A stretch of 64,000 bases of DNA from Phytomonas francai (taxonomy: Eukaryota > Euglenozoa > Kinetoplastea > Trypanosomatida > Trypanosomatidae). The DNA lies in NCBI GenBank assembly GCA_001766655.1, contig MJCC01000004.1, forward strand, positions 253,189-317,188, given 5' to 3'. Below are positions 1-9,815 of this stretch, piece by piece. The notes beneath the pieces were generated by a model. It saw only the letters and a program-made list of their open reading frames with translations, was not told the origin of the DNA and searched no databases. How positions within the stretch are numbered: position 1 is the first letter of the stretch; the number at the start of each line of letters is the position of its first letter. Both the position numbers and the translations under genes were made by a program.

Positions 1-1
1 T

Positions 2-1132
2 TTTTTGCAGGACGGCGGCGACAGCGCCCCCCTACACAGGAGTGCGAGTGACGATATTGGCTACCACTGTCGTTCACCTGGCCCTATGTCCCTTCCGCAT
101 CACTCTCAAGAGACTTCTGCGAAGGCGCATCAACAAAGAGACATCATTATTATTGGCTCCACGAGCTGGACGGAAGATGATGACTATACAATACTGATTG
201 AAGCACTTCAACGACTTGATCATCGTATACGTCATGTATGTAAGTATATCAACCCTACGGCAGAGCACCACGGGGGTTCCGTTGGCATTCCATCCTGGCG
301 AAATACTCCTGTCATCACACCGATGGAAAACAACACGCGCCGATTTCCCTCAAGCGTGCCTGAGAATCCGTATGATCATGGCGAAAGGCAGAATCAGGTT
401 TCTGACCGTAGCTCTGTAGCTGATGCTAACTTAGAGGATGTATCATGCTCATCTCATTTATTCTCTAGAATATGGGTTCTGATCACCGGGAAAGGCCCCG
501 CAAGAGCTCGATTTGAAGACGCTGTACGGGCTGCGCACCTTTCGAAGCACATTACCGTATCTACACGATATTTTCAGTCTTACAAGCACTACAGCATTGC
601 GCTTGGTGCCGCAGACGTTGGTCTCTGTCTTCACTTTTCATCCAGCGGGGTTGATTTGCCTATGAAGGGGGTTGACATGCTTGGCTGCGGGATTCCTGTG
701 GTGGCATTAGCATACCCTGCAATTGGCGAGCTTATGGGGCAGGTCGTCGTGCCCGCGGAAGCTTCTTTAGCTGAGCAGCGGACACTCACGTCGGTTTTCA
801 AAAACAGACGAAACTCGGACACTTTTAAGGGTAGTGTTGATGGAGGTGGTTTGGTGGAGTGTGAAAGAGGCTGGATTTTTTCGTCAGCTGCCGATTTGGA
901 GGTGTTATTGAGCTTCTTTGTCGGGATGGACGAGTTCAATGAGGACATGTCATTGGAGTTAAAGACAGCAATGACTGCTGTAATGAGCAATCGCACTTTA
1001 GCAGCGAAAACCGCCAAACTAACTCCTCTTCTGGAAATGCAGCGTCGCGCGCGTGCAGCGGCTGCTCAACGTCCAATTTGGGAGGATAACTGGAATCAAA
1101 CTCTTGGAAATGTTATCAGTCAATTTGCTTGA
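2..1132 (+). CDS. ALG1: ALG1-type beta-1,4-mannosyltransferase, C-terminal part (5' end outside window)
   Basis: The frame is open from the first bases of the window, so the N-terminal part of the gene lies upstream. The visible 376 or so residues carry two signatures of chitobiosyldiphosphodolichol beta-mannosyltransferase: GSTSWTEDDDYTILIEAL (near base 150) and SSSGVDLPMKGVDMLGCGIP (near base 640), the latter being the GT-B nucleotide-sugar binding region. ALG1 adds the first mannose to dolichol-PP-GlcNAc2 on the cytosolic face of the ER, the start of the N-glycan core. Between the two motifs sits a hydrophilic insertion (about bases 255-460) with no obvious fold, typical of kinetoplastid proteins. 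The first ten bases look like a splice acceptor (T-run then GCAG), but the frame continues through them, so I read this as coincidence. The stop is TGA at 1130. Family assignment is firm; the true start cannot be seen. Confidence 0.88.
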   Translation, partial: FLQDGGDSAPLHRSASDDIGYHCRSPGPMSLPHHSQETSAKAHQQRDIIIIGSTSWTEDDDYTILIEALQRLDHRIRHVCKYINPTAEHHGGSVGIPSWRNTPVITPMENNTRRFPSSVPENPYDHGERQNQVSDRSSVADANLEDVSCSSHLFSRIWVLITGKGPARARFEDAVRAAHLSKHITVSTRYFQSYKHYSIALGAADVGLCLHFSSSGVDLPMKGVDMLGCGIPVVALAYPAIGELMGQVVVPAEASLAEQRTLTSVFKNRRNSDTFKGSVDGGGLVECERGWIFSSAADLEVLLSFFVGMDEFNEDMSLELKTAMTAVMSNRTLAAKTAKLTPLLEMQRRARAAAAQRPIWEDNWNQTLGNVISQFA

Positions 1133-1453
1133 TTAGCCATCTGAATCACCACAAAGGATACTCTAAAATATGTGTAAGTTTTTTCAATCCAAAAGAATGA
1201 CATTTCGAATCTAGTGTATTTTAGGGAACTGAAACATTTTTCATGCTTTTAAATCCTTTCATATTAGGAAAATTTTCCTCATGTTCTGGGATCCAAAAAG
1301 AAATCATTGTGGTGTAAAAATGCTGTCAACAATATACTGAATAAATCAAATAAACAGTGAGAACCTTCTCTATTGGATGTTATCATAGGATGATATAGAA
1401 GACATATCTTTCTCCATTAGTATATATATATATATATATATGTATATGTACTG
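1133..1453 (+). other. Intergenic spacer with (TA)10 tract
   Basis: AT-rich spacer without a gene. It ends in a pyrimidine stretch followed by AG at 1419-1420, a possible trans-splice acceptor, and then a perfect (TA)10 run at 1421-1440 directly before the ATG at 1454. Confidence 0.6.
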
Positions 1454-4400
1454 ATGGATAAATACCACTTAAGAAAATGGGCATCTCATTGGTTTTTAAA
1501 AACAAAATTCGGCCAGCGAGTCCTTTCCTGCAATGGATGCATCCCTTCTCAAGTTTGTATGGTTGTCATTCCACTACACCGATCACAAGCTTTCTTCTGC
1601 ACAGCTGATCGACCATGGCTTTTTCATAGATCTCCTGAAAAATTCGGCGGCCGATCAAGAGGCCAGAATCATCATCAGCAGAGCAAGGAGTCCGGTAGAC
1701 AAGCGGCTTTGGAGTCGCCGTTATACTATCCTTCTCCGGCAAGCAAAGGTGTCGAAAGGGGCACTGCCACTCTTGAAAGAGAAGGTAAAAGACATAAGCG
1801 CGGAACGGATGGTTTTCGCTCATCCTTTGATCATCAAGAAAAAGGAGGTAGCCATGCGCAGGAGGACATGATAGGCCGCAGAGGCCCTCATGATGTAGTA
1901 AGAACGCCTCCCCTTCGAAGCCTACCTATAGGCTCTTCCGTTATGCCCGATTCATTTCTGGCCTACCGTACGCTTCTGCGTAAGGGTTGCGTAACGAATA
2001 TCATGGAGTTGGTTACTTCTCCCTATGCCCCCGGGCCACTAAATGTAATTCATGAGGTCCTGAATGAAATATCGACTATAAAGAAAGAGCTACGATATTC
2101 ATTACAGCCATCCGTCACGAACAGTGTGAAGGCCAGTGATATCCCGAGCGACGACTCAACTCAGGGAGTGGAATACAACCAAAGGCCAGAATTTTGCGAT
2201 GATCTAAAAAGTTCAGACGAATCAGTAAACATGTCTGATACCGATGAATTTATTTACATCTCTTCCTCCATTCGCCAGAGTGCCACTAATGGCAGAGAGA
2301 AAAGCATCTTTCTTCAAGATGAACTGGTGGAGCGTATTGTTTCTCTTGAACGCCTAGAAGCTGCTATGAGTCGTTTAGTGGATCTTCGCGTGGTACTTCA
2401 AAGGGTCGAATTCAGTGTCCGGGAGGTGGTGCAGGGAAACGATACCATTGGAGACCGTGAGAGTGGCCTCGATCTTCAAAAAACCATTCATGAGGTTGAG
2501 CGTTTTGCTACTTGGATACTTGAAAACGAGGGCCAAGACGTGGAAGCGCCACCTTTCACGATTTCTAACTCCAAGAACTGTGTTAAGGCTCAGGACTCGT
2601 CCAAGGAGGTGACTCGGGGATTGTTATCGATTGGCAGGACGCAGGGACGCAGCTACAGATCACATGAGATTGCCTCTCTCTTAGCATGGCAGCTACCGGA
2701 AAATGTTTACGCAGAACTCCTGCATGGTATTCTTAGGTTGAGCCGCCACCTCGGCACCCATTTGCTGGCGGTGAGGGCATTGGAAAAGCTTATTGAACTT
2801 AGCGCATCTGTGGCAATTCGCAAGGAGCGCAAGGGGCTTATCGGCGGTTGCGTCACAGGTGAAGCAACCCATCATGAGGATCCTTGTGGGAACATCAGAA
2901 AAACGGAGGCTTTGGCATCTTGTGAGACCTCAAGCGAGGCAGTGGGTTGCCCCGAAAAGGAAGGATTTAGTATTGATAACGTCGTTGCGGTGGTTGAGGC
3001 CGAGCAGCAAGCCGAGTTTGTGGGCGTCATCGCACAGGACCACATCTGGACTATCACTAGTTGCCAATACGCAAAGGATTTTGAAACCGCGTGCAGTCTC
3101 TACCGCCGGCTTTTGCAGCATGCGCAGCGGCAGAAGGACAGGATTATGGATTCATCCCTCGCCCCCTCGCCAACCCAGTGTTTGCCGCTCACCACAGATG
3201 AGCTGACGCAGGCGTTTACTGCGCTTGCACGGTGCGCGCACAACTCTTCTCATTTTGTGGAACTTCGAACCCTGTTGACCAAAGATGAGATCTCCAGAGC
3301 AATTCCCGTTACCGTGCCCTTATACACAGCTCTCATCTATGCTGTCAGCAGAGCTACAGAGATTCCTGACAGAATGGCAATTGCCCTTGCTTTCTATCGT
3401 CGGTTACGGGACGGATTTTTGGTTCCTTCCGTTGATACATACGCGGCGCTCATGGCCTGCTGCGCCTCCATGCGGGAACCGACACACGCCTTCGCGTTTT
3501 ACCACGAAGCTCGGCAAATTTATGGCGTGCAGCATTTTTTGCCCAAGCTCTACACCAACCTTCTCCTAGCCTATGCCAACTCCGGATTTGGCGCTGACGC
3601 ACGTCGTATGTTGGATGTGTTGGTAGAAGCAGGAGCGCCTCTCACCTCTTCTGCCTTTCACGCGGTCTTGAGTGGCGCCATGACGCTGCGAGAGGCTGAG
3701 GAGGTGGTTGAGATGATGGTGAGCCAATACCATATCTCACCCACACCGCACACGTACGCCTTTCTTGTTCACGCGGCGGCGCGGCATCCTGCGGGAGTGC
3801 AGACCGCGCTGAAGCTCTTTGACCTTCACGAGGAAGCTATGACCTCGCTGCTGAGGCGCACACGTGATGATACTTCAGAATCTCTTTCTTCAGAGTCCGG
3901 CGCGCGTCCATCGTCGTCTACGCGTCTGTCTGTGAAATCGGAGCTGGAGGCCGTGACGTTGGAAGAGGAGCTGTTTCAGAACTACCCATTGTATGTGCGC
4001 TCCTTGGGGAGCGCTTTGATGCGACTGAGGATCAATCCGCACCAGGATCCGCGGTTGCTGCGCTGCCTTAAACCTCTCATGCGCGTCGCTCAGCGGTGGA
4101 TGAACGCTTTTACCGAGATGGCGCCCCAGGCACCGACCTTCATCCCGCCAGGTGCCTGCCCCTGTGTTGCTGTGCTCGCCCCAGACGTGCTTGCTGATAT
4201 CGATGAGTTGGTGATGCCTTTTATAGCCTATTATTCTGTGATGGTGATTCCATACTCTGCGCTGCTTGCACTGCAGCTGGGCCGAGGCAGGTGCGTGGAG
4301 GGAATGGTGCCCAAGGGCTATACGGGGCTGCCTAACGGTCTGTCCTTGCAAGGCTCTGCGACAGAACACGACGCCATGGTTGAGTACCGTCGGAAGCGTT

Positions 4401-5158
4401 TGCTGAGGTTTCTTAAAGACTACCAGGAAGTGATTCACCTTGTGTCGTTAGAAGAAGAATTGGTATGGAGCCGTGACGCCCGCCGGTATGGTATCTTAAA
4501 CGTGAAAGACTTACATGCAAAAAGTGCGGCCTTCGCCCTTAACCTCTCGCGCAGTGACATTCCTCACTCTATGAAGCTCTACGCCAATAACGAAATGCTA
4601 TCTATTATTCTCGTATCCACCAACTACACTCACTGTGGACGCTACGTTGTCGATCTGAAGAGGGGGTACCTATCACCGAAGTCGTCTGCTAGCACCAGCC
4701 CAGAGTTTGAAGGCCTACGTAATGGATTGAGGAAAGTCTTTTATCACAACCCTCGCACACAACCCAACTGGACTCCGCCAGCCTTGTCGATTCAAACCAC
4801 CACCATGAAAAAGAACGTGATGAATGCAGATAGTGGTGTTGAAATTGAAAAATCCCCTGGGAAACTAAAGCTGGAAAAGGACAGAATGGTATACACCAAC
4901 GCCATCTCGGAAGGCTCGGCTTCCCAGCTCTATCGCAAGCATCTTCGTCAATGTGTGAACGCTTCTGGCCCTGTTGAGGTTGATGAAACGGAGAATCTTA
5001 AGCTAGATAACCTGCATACAAGGGACAGAGCTGTGGGCGGAGAAACTATCTCAACTTCCGTGTCTAGGATTTTTGACAGGCCGTCCATCGTGGCAGAGTC
5101 CAATCAGACAGACGAGGTGATAGACGCGGAGATTCTCATGGCTATTCTGAATCACTGA
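1454..5158 (+). CDS. PPR-repeat protein with possible C-terminal PIN-like domain
   Basis: A 1234-codon frame. Residues about 580-810 contain helical pairs of pentatricopeptide type, for example VPSVDTYAALMACCASMREP and LPKLYTNLLLAYANSGFGAD. PPR proteins in kinetoplastids act mostly in mitochondrial RNA and ribosome biology. Residues about 900-1075 look like a PIN nuclease core: VAVLAPDVLADIDELV then SVMVIPYSALLALQLGRG, and later LSIILVSTNYTH where PIN domains have their second acidic strand; the usual catalytic aspartates are only partly present. The first 140 codons are doubtful: they are rich in Gly, His and Ser, and another frame at 1533-1871 looks more protein-like. The translation start could therefore be ATG 1868 or 1943 rather than 1454. 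The PPR call is good; the PIN call is inference. PRORP-type RNase P is an alternative, but its aspartate-rich NYN motifs were not seen. Confidence 0.75.
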   Translation: MDKYHLRKWASHWFLKTKFGQRVLSCNGCIPSQVCMVVIPLHRSQAFFCTADRPWLFHRSPEKFGGRSRGQNHHQQSKESGRQAALESPLYYPSPASKGVERGTATLEREGKRHKRGTDGFRSSFDHQEKGGSHAQEDMIGRRGPHDVVRTPPLRSLPIGSSVMPDSFLAYRTLLRKGCVTNIMELVTSPYAPGPLNVIHEVLNEISTIKKELRYSLQPSVTNSVKASDIPSDDSTQGVEYNQRPEFCDDLKSSDESVNMSDTDEFIYISSSIRQSATNGREKSIFLQDELVERIVSLERLEAAMSRLVDLRVVLQRVEFSVREVVQGNDTIGDRESGLDLQKTIHEVERFATWILENEGQDVEAPPFTISNSKNCVKAQDSSKEVTRGLLSIGRTQGRSYRSHEIASLLAWQLPENVYAELLHGILRLSRHLGTHLLAVRALEKLIELSASVAIRKERKGLIGGCVTGEATHHEDPCGNIRKTEALASCETSSEAVGCPEKEGFSIDNVVAVVEAEQQAEFVGVIAQDHIWTITSCQYAKDFETACSLYRRLLQHAQRQKDRIMDSSLAPSPTQCLPLTTDELTQAFTALARCAHNSSHFVELRTLLTKDEISRAIPVTVPLYTALIYAVSRATEIPDRMAIALAFYRRLRDGFLVPSVDTYAALMACCASMREPTHAFAFYHEARQIYGVQHFLPKLYTNLLLAYANSGFGADARRMLDVLVEAGAPLTSSAFHAVLSGAMTLREAEEVVEMMVSQYHISPTPHTYAFLVHAAARHPAGVQTALKLFDLHEEAMTSLLRRTRDDTSESLSSESGARPSSSTRLSVKSELEAVTLEEELFQNYPLYVRSLGSALMRLRINPHQDPRLLRCLKPLMRVAQRWMNAFTEMAPQAPTFIPPGACPCVAVLAPDVLADIDELVMPFIAYYSVMVIPYSALLALQLGRGRCVEGMVPKGYTGLPNGLSLQGSATEHDAMVEYRRKRLLRFLKDYQEVIHLVSLEEELVWSRDARRYGILNVKDLHAKSAAFALNLSRSDIPHSMKLYANNEMLSIILVSTNYTHCGRYVVDLKRGYLSPKSSASTSPEFEGLRNGLRKVFYHNPRTQPNWTPPALSIQTTTMKKNVMNADSGVEIEKSPGKLKLEKDRMVYTNAISEGSASQLYRKHLRQCVNASGPVEVDETENLKLDNLHTRDRAVGGETISTSVSRIFDRPSIVAESNQTDEVIDAEILMAILNH
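1533..1871 (+). CDS. Overlapping 112-codon frame, possible small separate gene or frameshifted N-terminus
   Basis: This frame starts at ATG 1533 and stops at TGA 1869, in a different phase from the large PPR frame. Its translation has the balanced charge and hydrophobic content of a real protein (for example RLWSRRYTILLRQAKVSKGA near its middle), whereas the PPR frame over the same bases has the composition of an out-of-phase reading. Two explanations are possible. It may be a separate small gene whose stop overlaps an in-frame ATG of the PPR gene (ATGA at 1868-1871), or the true N-terminus of the PPR protein separated by a real or sequencing frameshift near 1870. A faint resemblance to the 14 kDa subunit (QCR7) of the cytochrome bc1 complex, R-x-P-x-D then R-Y-x-I-L-x-R, is too weak to name it. 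Confidence 0.35.
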   Translation: MDASLLKFVWLSFHYTDHKLSSAQLIDHGFFIDLLKNSAADQEARIIISRARSPVDKRLWSRRYTILLRQAKVSKGALPLLKEKVKDISAERMVFAHPLIIKKKEVAMRRRT

Positions 5159-5645
5159 ATAAGGGTGATTTTTAAGGTAATATTCAATGTTAGGAAGTCC
5201 GTTAGGCTACGCTTATGAGGCACGTCAGGCTGGAAGGATGTGCTAGAGGGATTACCCCACATTTCTTTCTGAAAAAGAAACGATATTTAAGTATAACTTC
5301 ACTTGCCTGTCTGGGTGATAGCTTCCTTTGCTTTCTCTTCTGTTGTGGCAATTGTTGTATTTGCAAATTTACTCTAAACTATATATATATATATATATAT
5401 AAGACTATTGGGTCACACTATTCTGAGCGTTTCCTTTTCTAACTGCTTATTTGTTATTATCATTATTATGTGAAGATATTAATGTTCATGTGGTTCGGTC
5501 CATGTTTCTTTTTTTTTTGTCCATTTAAAGAATCTAAAAATTAGGGAGTAAAGAGACAACTACAGAGCAGTGCTCTTTTATATTTCAGGTGGAATATTCA
5601 TTTGAGGAAAAAAACAGAGCCCGATAGAAGGTGCCAAGTTAATTC
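5159..5645 (+). other. Intergenic spacer with (AT)n tract and splice acceptor signal
   Basis: AT-rich spacer. It holds an (AT)n run at 5380-5400, a long T-rich tract near 5505-5519, and AG dinucleotides at 5529 and 5587 that could serve the NOL6-like gene. No gene seen. Confidence 0.6.
5503..5530 (+). promoter_or_regulatory. Predicted trans-splice acceptor for the NOL6-like gene
   Basis: A pyrimidine tract of mostly T (about 5505-5522) is followed by the first downstream AG at 5529-5530; a second AG lies at 5587-5588 after TATTTC. This is the usual polypyrimidine-AG layout for spliced-leader addition in kinetoplastids. Which AG is used cannot be told. Confidence 0.45.
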
Positions 5646-8600
5646 ATGTCTCTCCAGAAATACAGTCTTGCATGGACGGATAAGCTTATCCAGCGAACAG
5701 AGGCCCACCTCCAAGACATCCACTCTGCCGTTCATCAGTATTATAAACAGGAGGGCCATCCCACGCGTATTCCTCAGCAGCATCCAGCGCCTTCAAAGTC
5801 AGATGATGCGGTACCTAATGAAGAAGCTGAGGCAGAAGGCTCGCACAAGGAGCTGCCGCATGTCAATGACAATAACACCGCCTCCACATTACAGTCCTTG
5901 GTGGATGTGGTGAGCCTTGCTGGAAGTTTTCCGTTGCGAACCAGCGCGTACCACTCACCCTTTCCGGAACTAAATTCAACAGTCGGGAACGTGGGAGCTG
6001 ATCTTGTGATCACGATGCCGGCGTCGAAATGTAGTCAGGAAGATCTTCAGAATGGAGACTACCTCAACCGGCGCGCGTCGTTTTTAAAAGAGCTGGGGTC
6101 TCATTTTGAGAAGCTGGTTAAAGAGGCCGCAATAAAGCTCAAGCGCACAAATCGAACCAAACATCATAAAGGAGATGACGTGGATACTGAGGGAGGCGAG
6201 GATAACCACGCGCATGGGAGTTCCGAGCACGCTGCCCTAGAACGGCTTTCTCGTATGGAAGTTACTTATGCGCCGATACACGGTTGTTACAGTTATGGGA
6301 CAGAAAAGCAAATTATACAGCTTCGATTTCGTCGCCGCAGCTCCGCCGTAGACGATTTCCATCCTTCCTCTGTCTCGTCGTCAACCTCAGCGCCGTACTC
6401 TTCTTCGACCTCATCTAGGAACTGTTTTTACGAGGTTTTTCACATCAACCTCCACCTTCGATGCGCCTTCGCCTCGGGTCGTATCATGAGCGCAGTGGGG
6501 ATTCGCAAGCATCCTTACTACAGCCACGTTGTACTGGAAGACTATATGATGTCCTACTACCTTCGAAAGCTCCATGCGCTGTGCGTCAACTGCGGCGGGC
6601 TGCGCCGCGCGATCGTATTGCTCAAATGTTGGGCTCACCACATGGGTCTTATGGCCTCTTCATCGGGACACCCTGAGGGTCTGAACGGGTTTGTTCTCTC
6701 TGCGATGGTTCTTCACCTGCTTGACGAGAAAATCCTCTTGCCGAATATGACGGAGGAGAATGTGACACGGACGGTATGGGTGCGCATCACACATGGATAT
6801 TTTACTTCACCGTCAGCAGAATCTGCCATGATATCAGTGAGACCCGCTGCAGAGGAGCGGGGCGAGGTCGCTGTGCTGCGCTTGCAGGGCGATGTGATGA
6901 ATATTTTATTTAGAACTTCCTCGGATTTCTTCAAGACGGTTGTTCAGCGGGCGGCAGAGGACGCCCTTGGATACCGCAGTGCGTTGGAAATTTTTACGCA
7001 GCATCCATTTCAGCCGTTACAGCTACTCCACGACGTCGCCCTGACTGCACGTGGGGTGTGGGCTAGCGATGACACATTGAAAGGTGACGAAGCCAAGGCC
7101 GATACCGAGAGCGGTAAGAGTAAGAGGACTGATATTAATAATCATGAGATTAATCACAAAGATAGTAATAATATCAATAAAAATGTCAGCGGCGGAATTA
7201 AAAAAGCATCTGTCTACTTCTCTCCCTCCACGGTAAGGGCCAATACCGTGCGAGATGTACTACAAAAGGCCATGGGTAATCGAATCCACCATGTTTTGGT
7301 GTGGATTACCAGCCCAAACGACTTGCAAGTCGCCGCTCAGTTAATTAATGAAAGCGAAGGGAGAAGTCACCTAACACGAGGGCCACCCATTGAGAACACT
7401 GAGGCTGTTGCTGACTTCAATGCCTTCTGGGGCATCGACATCACATCCACAAGGCAGTTCCCAGACGGTGGCATTTACCGCTGTGTGTTGTGGCACTTTG
7501 CAGAGGAGGAAGGGATTGGCTTCCCTGCGAATCCAGCATCGACTAGTCGTGCGATCACCCCTCTTTCCGCATCAGCCGTCTTACGGCATGTGGCGGAATA
7601 TGCGTTTCGGAAACATATACAACCAGACACAACAGTGTCCGTGCTCTTTGGTGGTTTCGAGGCTTTTCTAGCAGAGCGCATTGGTGCCGAGTGGCGGGAT
7701 GCGCTTCCACTTGTGCAAGGTCCTCTATACCGGGCCTCGCAGGATATTCAACACATGGTTGCAGAGCTTCCCAAGAGTGTGCTGCCATGCAAGGTCACCG
7801 ACTTTACCTTCGTCGCAGCAAGTGAACGCGGTACAGAGGTATTCCCGGTACGCCCTCATCTGGCCCTGACCTACGCCAGCGACTATCGACACTTAGGAGC
7901 GACGGGAGATGGGGGTATCGACAAGGCAAAGGATCATGTCGAGAAATACGTAGGTACATGCACAGCGCCTTCCATCGATCCCATTTACGCGATCCTTAGC
8001 ATCGACGATAAGGGAAAGATTCCAGATACCTTGGAAGCTATCGAGATGATGCGAGGTGCCATTTGTGCGCAGCTTTCCAAATTCTTTAATCAGCGCTTCC
8101 GAAACGGAATCTCTTCAGCGGCTGGTGAAAGTGTTTCTTTGTCTGCAAAGGACATTGGGGGCTCTGACCAGAGTACCACCTCATATCCAGCTGTCCTAGC
8201 TTTTGCCACGAAGCAGTCTGTGGACATTATCTACAGGGGTTATCTCTTCCGCATTTTTATTTCCCACTACCGCGAAGTCTCCCTATTGTGCGCCCTGCAG
8301 CGAGACGCCGAGGCTAATGTACTCGAGAGAAAATTTTTCTGGACACCTCAACATGCTAAATATCTGTCTAGCATTGTGTACGGGCACCAGAGCTACGCCA
8401 AGGCCACGCGCCTGGCAAAGCGTTGGCTGAGCGCCATGTTGATGTATGAGTTTGTTTTACCCGAGGCGGTGGAGCTTCTGGTAGCGCACGCGTACCTCTC
8501 TGAAAATGTTCACACCGTACCCAAAACCGCTACTTCAGGATTTCTGCGCTTTATCCAACTCCTCGCTACTCACGACTGGTCGACACCGCTGGTTTTACCT

Positions 8601-9815
8601 TTCACTGATGAGAGCAAGACGGCAGCTGCTGCGGCCGAGCTAGTGCGGAAACTGGGACCACAGCAAGCCATGTACATCGCCACGCCCTACGCACCCACAG
8701 CGAGCCCATTCACACTCAACACGCCTCGTCCAATGATTATGTCTCGGCTCGTCCAGCTGGCGAACGATGCCTTGTCCTTGATGATGGGGTGGCTGCTTTG
8801 TGGTGGGGGCAGCGGGAGCAGCGTCCAGGATATTGAGGCTGAGGTGTTTCACACCAACATCTCTGCCTTCGATTTTTGTGTTCAGCTTCACCCCCAGCTT
8901 ATCTTGCACCCAGATCGCGCGATGTGGCAACGTGGGTACGGGGAGTCCTTTCAATCCCTGGTTCCCGTCGAAGCCAATAGCCTACCAAAGGGGCCTGTGA
9001 GTGACAACGCACTTTTTGATCTGTCAAACACGGCAGTTCGGCGTATTTGGATGTTATACGAGCTGAAAGACAAGGAACAGATGCGCAAGTACATTTTGAC
9101 ACTCGCAGAGCGCGATCCGGCGGCGCACGCCGTTCAGACCATGCGCACAACGCTTCGGGATCAGGCGATGGTGTTTTACGACGCGTTATCTCCCTCATAC
9201 GTATTCATCGTCGCCATCACGGAAAGCCATGTCCTCAAGCACAGCCAAGCGATGCACGAAACGGTGCTCCGCGTGTGCCGTGGGGCTGTGCTTCCCGTCC
9301 CAGCCGATGCCGCGTTCAACCGCGCAACCACCACTAGAGGTCTTGCAGCTGCGGCGGCGTCTGGTAAACCATCCAAGGCCTCGAGCTTGGATGAACGTAA
9401 GGGAACTAAGCGCAGTCAGGTACTCAGGAAGCGTCACGCAGAGAAAGACGGAGTTGAGGAAGAGAAAAGATCAAAGTGCCAAAGGAGCCCTTCAGATCCT
9501 TGCGATGCTCCCCAGGTGACCAAGCAAGCAAACTTAACACAGCGTCCCAAGTCTCATTTACAGCGACGTGACCGGGCTGCTAAATTAGATGCTCATAGCG
9601 AGGCAACACATTCAGTCGGTGAGTCTTCCAACGCCTTCCCAAACTCACGAAAGCAAACAAGAGACAGAATCCCATCCGCTAAGTCAGAGGAGGAGCGCTC
9701 TCAAAACGAGACCGACGTGCATAAGCGAAGATCAAAAAGACTCAAGATTGGTAGTGAGAATGAAAAAGAGGGGATAGAGGGGAGGACATCAGGAGGAAGG
9801 CGTAAAACTTCGTAA
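5646..9815 (+). CDS. NOL6: Nucleolar protein 6 / Utp22 homologue (Nrap family)
   Basis: A 1389-residue protein of the Nrap family, a scaffold of the small-subunit processome that works with Rrp7 in 18S rRNA maturation in the nucleolus. Recognisable blocks include the first nucleotidyltransferase-like region around residues 280-400 (YLRKLHALCVNCGGLRRAIV, then LLKCWAHHMGL), and the later PAP/OAS1-like region with HAKYLSSIVYGHQSYAKATR, LAKRWLSAML and PEAVELLVAHAYL (about residues 895-955). Near residues 1135-1210 is the block ending in DALSPSYVFIVAITE, typical of the family's end. Polymerase folds in this family are inactive scaffolds. Two low-complexity parts are extra: an Asn/Lys-rich stretch around residues 475-515 and a 160-residue basic tail from about residue 1228 rich in Lys, Arg and Ser, probably for nucleolar localisation or RNA contact. 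ATG 5646 follows a good acceptor signal. Family call is firm. Confidence 0.9.
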   Translation: MSLQKYSLAWTDKLIQRTEAHLQDIHSAVHQYYKQEGHPTRIPQQHPAPSKSDDAVPNEEAEAEGSHKELPHVNDNNTASTLQSLVDVVSLAGSFPLRTSAYHSPFPELNSTVGNVGADLVITMPASKCSQEDLQNGDYLNRRASFLKELGSHFEKLVKEAAIKLKRTNRTKHHKGDDVDTEGGEDNHAHGSSEHAALERLSRMEVTYAPIHGCYSYGTEKQIIQLRFRRRSSAVDDFHPSSVSSSTSAPYSSSTSSRNCFYEVFHINLHLRCAFASGRIMSAVGIRKHPYYSHVVLEDYMMSYYLRKLHALCVNCGGLRRAIVLLKCWAHHMGLMASSSGHPEGLNGFVLSAMVLHLLDEKILLPNMTEENVTRTVWVRITHGYFTSPSAESAMISVRPAAEERGEVAVLRLQGDVMNILFRTSSDFFKTVVQRAAEDALGYRSALEIFTQHPFQPLQLLHDVALTARGVWASDDTLKGDEAKADTESGKSKRTDINNHEINHKDSNNINKNVSGGIKKASVYFSPSTVRANTVRDVLQKAMGNRIHHVLVWITSPNDLQVAAQLINESEGRSHLTRGPPIENTEAVADFNAFWGIDITSTRQFPDGGIYRCVLWHFAEEEGIGFPANPASTSRAITPLSASAVLRHVAEYAFRKHIQPDTTVSVLFGGFEAFLAERIGAEWRDALPLVQGPLYRASQDIQHMVAELPKSVLPCKVTDFTFVAASERGTEVFPVRPHLALTYASDYRHLGATGDGGIDKAKDHVEKYVGTCTAPSIDPIYAILSIDDKGKIPDTLEAIEMMRGAICAQLSKFFNQRFRNGISSAAGESVSLSAKDIGGSDQSTTSYPAVLAFATKQSVDIIYRGYLFRIFISHYREVSLLCALQRDAEANVLERKFFWTPQHAKYLSSIVYGHQSYAKATRLAKRWLSAMLMYEFVLPEAVELLVAHAYLSENVHTVPKTATSGFLRFIQLLATHDWSTPLVLPFTDESKTAAAAAELVRKLGPQQAMYIATPYAPTASPFTLNTPRPMIMSRLVQLANDALSLMMGWLLCGGGSGSSVQDIEAEVFHTNISAFDFCVQLHPQLILHPDRAMWQRGYGESFQSLVPVEANSLPKGPVSDNALFDLSNTAVRRIWMLYELKDKEQMRKYILTLAERDPAAHAVQTMRTTLRDQAMVFYDALSPSYVFIVAITESHVLKHSQAMHETVLRVCRGAVLPVPADAAFNRATTTRGLAAAAASGKPSKASSLDERKGTKRSQVLRKRHAEKDGVEEEKRSKCQRSPSDPCDAPQVTKQANLTQRPKSHLQRRDRAAKLDAHSEATHSVGESSNAFPNSRKQTRDRIPSAKSEEERSQNETDVHKRRSKRLKIGSENEKEGIEGRTSGGRRKTS

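Noticed and set aside
1..10. Intron-like 3' splice site (TTTTTTGCAG) at the window start
   Set aside because: The ALG1 frame is open through it and kinetoplastids have almost no cis-introns, so it is most likely coding sequence.
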